This document shows positions 61,805 through 64,000 of a DNA stretch of 64,000 nucleotides, piece after piece. The stretch lies in the NCBI RefSeq assembly GCF_003937915.1, contig NZ_RHUM01000006.1:186001-250000 (forward strand), read 5' to 3'. Position 1 is the first letter of the stretch. Every line of letters starts with the position of its first letter. This DNA comes from Erwinia sp. 198. Lineage in GTDB: Bacteria > Pseudomonadota > Gammaproteobacteria > Enterobacterales > Enterobacteriaceae. The notes under the pieces were generated by a model that saw nothing but the letters and a program-made list of their open reading frames with translations, had not been told where the DNA came from and searched no databases. Made by a program: the position numbers and the translations under genes.

Positions 61805-62313
61805 TCAGGGATTATACCTGTAATTTTTAAGGCTGTACCGCGTTTCACCCTGCGGTATGGCATTGCCGGAGGGCGCTGGCATCGGCTTAGCGAGCCGATA
61901 ATTCTTTGGCACAATGCTCTGCAAACGCGTTGGAGGTGACTTTTTAATCAGTAAACCCGGCAACGTAAAGTTGCTGTTGGCATAGTGAAAGGCCTCTCCG
62001 GGCTGGCAGAGCGGACTTTTCCCCCGGATAAAGTCCAGGTGTTCCTGCGCCAGCCAGACTGCGAGGAAAGCGTCAGGCGTCAGGGAGCCTTCTTCAACCC
62101 GCTGGAGGGTGATGACCACAAAAACCCTGGTGATGCTGCCAATGCCAAACAGCGTTTTCGACGTGGTGCTGAGGTGGTTTTAGCATCAGCGTAGCCCGCT
62201 GCCGCCTGCCATATTAGTTTATCGCCTTTGCCAATAGCCATAGCAAGGGCGGGAAAGGTTTTCTCTGCCCTTTGATCAAGTAAAGCCTTTAATGCCGCTT
62301 CGGCTGGATACAT
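61805..62313 (-). pseudogene. Frameshifted beta-lactamase-fold serine hydrolase remnant
   Basis: Frame A from ATG 62313 reads like the start of a class C beta-lactamase-related hydrolase (FPALAMAIGKGDKLIWQAAAGYADA). Near 62170 it shifts, and frame B continues TLFGIGSITRVFVVITLQRVEEG. The expected SxxK catalytic motif reads SITR. About 40-50 residues that normally precede the tyrosine motif are missing, and the YxN motif follows as FHYANSNFTLPGLLI. The end is truncated. Frameshift, internal deletion and loss of the catalytic Lys together make it non-functional. Confidence 0.8.
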
Positions 62314-62430
62314 GTTCTCTGTCCCTATATCTGCCCGGTTTCGCCTTAATTTTAATCCCGGTTCAGGAAAGCAGGCGTGTAGCCGATCTGCACAACGAGT
62401 ACCCGCGTGAGAAAGCGGAGGCGGTTAAGC

Positions 62431-62456
62431 AAAAAAGGGAACCGTTTCCGGTTCCC
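62431..62456 (-). terminator. Intrinsic terminator after fadE
   Basis: On the minus strand GGGAACCG pairs with CGGTTCCC (62437-62444 with 62449-62456) around a 4-base loop and runs into six Ts (62431-62436). It lies about 50 bases after the fadE stop. Confidence 0.88.
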
Positions 62457-62504
62457 TTGTTCTATTGCCAGAGCTGCTACCTTTCAGGACGGCAGCCGGA
62501 TAAC

Positions 62505-64000
62505 TCAGGCGGCTTCCGTTTTGCGTTCGGTTTCTGCCTGCGGCTGGCTTTTCTCCGCCCGATCCGTATGCAGAGAGTTATCCTGCTGCTTTACCGGTTG
62601 TGTCGCCAGCGCATCCGCCTCAAACTCGTCCACGTTAATAGAGCGCAGACGGCTGGCTTCGGCACGCGTCAGCACGGCGGCTTCTTCTTCCGTCAGCCAT
62701 TTTTCCACCAGGCCTTTTTGCGCCAGCTTATCCAGACGGGTAAAGGAGAGCGGCTTTTGCGCTTTCTTACTCAGCCTGTCATGGATAGCTTCCGCCGCCA
62801 TCACGTCCGTTAATGCTTCTTCCATCTGGCCTGCCGGGTTATTTTCGCCCGGCGTCAGATACTGGCCGCGCCCTAAACGAGTGCGAGTGGCTGAAGGCAC
62901 TTGCAGGATACGCGCCAGCTGATGGTCAAGCCGGTCGGAAGGGGCGCGGCAGCAACGGCCCAGCGGGAAGACCACAACCTGCAACAGACCGGCGACCAGC
63001 CGGTTCGGGAAGTTGCGCAGCAGATCCTCAATAGCCGTTTCGGCCTGGTTCAGCGCATCCTGCACGCCCCAGTGCACCAGCGGCAGATCGGCCTCGTGGC
63101 GGCCTTCGTCTTCATAACGCTTCAGCGTGGCGGAAGCGAGATAAAGCTGGCTGAGCACATCACCGAGACGTGCGGAGATGCGTTCGCGGCGCTTCAGGCT
63201 GCCGCCCAGAACCGACATCGAAATATCAGAAAGCAGGGCCAGATTGGCGCTTAAGCGGTTCAGATGCTGATAGTAACGGCGGGTGGCATCGCGAGTCGGC
63301 GTTTTACTGGTACGCCCGGCGGTTAGCCCCAGCCACAGGCTGCGCAGATTATTGCTGGCGACGTGGCCTACATGGTGAAACAGCGCCTGGTCAAACGCGT
63401 GCAGATTATGATCCTGCGCCGCAGCCATTTCCGCCAGGATATAGGGATGGCAACGGATTGCGCCCTGGCCGAAGATGATCATGCTGCGGGTCAGAATATT
63501 CGCGCCCTCAACGGTAATGGCGATCGGCGCGCCCTGATAGGCTCGGGCCAGGAAATTGCTTTTGCCCAGCATAATGCCTTTACCGCCGGCGATATCCATC
63601 GCATCCATAATGGCGCGCTGGCCGCGATGGGTGCAGTGATATTTCACGATAGCGGAGAGCACCGCCGGTTTTTCACCCAGCATAATGCCGCTGGTGATCA
63701 ACGAGGCGGCCGCGTCCATCACATAAGCGTTTCCGGCGATGCGCGCCAGCGGCTCTTCGATCCCTTCCATCTTGCCAATTGGCAGACGAAACTGGCGACG
63801 GATATGGGCATAAGCGCCGATAGCCAGCGCAATGCTTTTCAGGCTGCCGGTGGAGTTGGACGGCAGCGTAATGCCGCGTCCGACTGAGAGGCATTCCACC
63901 AGCATCCGCCAGCCCTGACCGGCCATCGCCGGGCCGCCGATAATATAGTCGATCGGCACGAAAATAGCGTCGCCGCGCGTCGGGCCGTTCTGGAAAGGGA
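62505..64000 (-). CDS. fadE: Acyl-CoA dehydrogenase FadE, C-terminal part (5' end outside window)
   Basis: First oxidative step of fatty acid beta-oxidation, a large FAD enzyme at the inner membrane. The frame runs off the right edge ([19 protein letters not shown] is readable before the first internal start), so roughly the last 498 residues are seen. The acyl-CoA dehydrogenase fold shows [21 protein letters not shown] in part, [17 protein letters not shown] and [12 protein letters not shown]. The FadE-specific C-terminal helical domain follows. The tail is Glu/Ala/Thr-rich ([10 protein letters not shown]). A strong terminator follows. Confidence 0.95.
   Translation of the reverse strand, partial: PFQNGPTRGDAIFVPIDYIIGGPAMAGQGWRMLVECLSVGRGITLPSNSTGSLKSIALAIGAYAHIRRQFRLPIGKMEGIEEPLARIAGNAYVMDAAASLITSGIMLGEKPAVLSAIVKYHCTHRGQRAIMDAMDIAGGKGIMLGKSNFLARAYQGAPIAITVEGANILTRSMIIFGQGAIRCHPYILAEMAAAQDHNLHAFDQALFHHVGHVASNNLRSLWLGLTAGRTSKTPTRDATRRYYQHLNRLSANLALLSDISMSVLGGSLKRRERISARLGDVLSQLYLASATLKRYEDEGRHEADLPLVHWGVQDALNQAETAIEDLLRNFPNRLVAGLLQVVVFPLGRCCRAPSDRLDHQLARILQVPSATRTRLGRGQYLTPGENNPAGQMEEALTDVMAAEAIHDRLSKKAQKPLSFTRLDKLAQKGLVEKWLTEEEAAVLTRAEASRLRSINVDEFEADALATQPVKQQDNSLHTDRAEKSQPQAETERKTEAA

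Overview
The window is a stretch of core chromosome from a gamma-proteobacterium of the order Enterobacterales. Gene order from yadH to fadE follows the E. coli K-12 pan-fhu-hemL-degP-dapD-rpsB-dxr-bamA-lpx-dnaE-accA segment almost gene for gene, and the proteins resemble the E. coli ones closely. Several local differences suggest the Erwiniaceae (Pantoea, Mixta or Erwinia-like): a methylthioribose salvage pair (mtnA/mtnK) beside accA, no ldcC after accA, a harpin- or effector-like gene before panD, and a coiled-coil gene between glnD and map. The genus is an inference. No tRNA, rRNA, insertion sequence, prophage or CRISPR array was seen.

Layout, left to right. 1-2774: the end of the ABC permease gene yadH, a pair of REP-like palindromes, then a cysteine-free 592-residue protein with a 9-residue Pro/Thr repeat tail. 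2855-9827 (minus strand): panD-panC-panB (pantothenate), folK-pcnB (folate, poly(A) polymerase), gluQ-dksA, sfsA-thpR. 9896-14949: hrpB and mrcB. 15224-21121: the ferrichrome uptake operon fhuA-fhuC-fhuD-fhuB behind a probable Fur site. 21159-27960: hemL, clcA, erpA, a small secreted protein, btuF-mtnN and dgt. 28106-31339: degP behind a sigma-E promoter, cdaR and yaeH.

31645-37080 (minus strand): dapD, glnD, a hendecad-repeat membrane-anchored coiled-coil protein and map. 37410-57011 (plus strand): the essential translation and envelope run rpsB-tsf-pyrH-frr-dxr-ispU-cdsA-rseP-bamA-skp-lpxD-fabZ-lpxA-lpxB-rnhB-dnaE-accA. It links ribosome assembly and recycling, isoprenoid and undecaprenyl carrier synthesis, phospholipid and lipid A synthesis, outer-membrane protein assembly, and replication. 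57263-64000: divergent mtnA and mtnK, a cold-shock-domain protein with an unidentified C-terminal half, an RluA-type pseudouridine synthase, a DUF2058 (YaiL-like) protein, a frameshifted beta-lactamase-fold pseudogene, and the 3' part of fadE.

Several starts were set from ribosome-binding sites and family alignment rather than from the longest frame. Examples are pcnB (AUU), glnD (GUG), and dksA, mrcB, fhuD, fhuB, erpA, dgt, degP, tsf, rnhB, dnaE and mtnK. The window is mostly ordinary core genome. The parts that deserve attention are the effector-like gene and its repeats, the coiled-coil locus between glnD and map, the cold-shock-domain fusion, the small secreted protein beside erpA, and several palindromic leaders (clcA, rpsB, skp).
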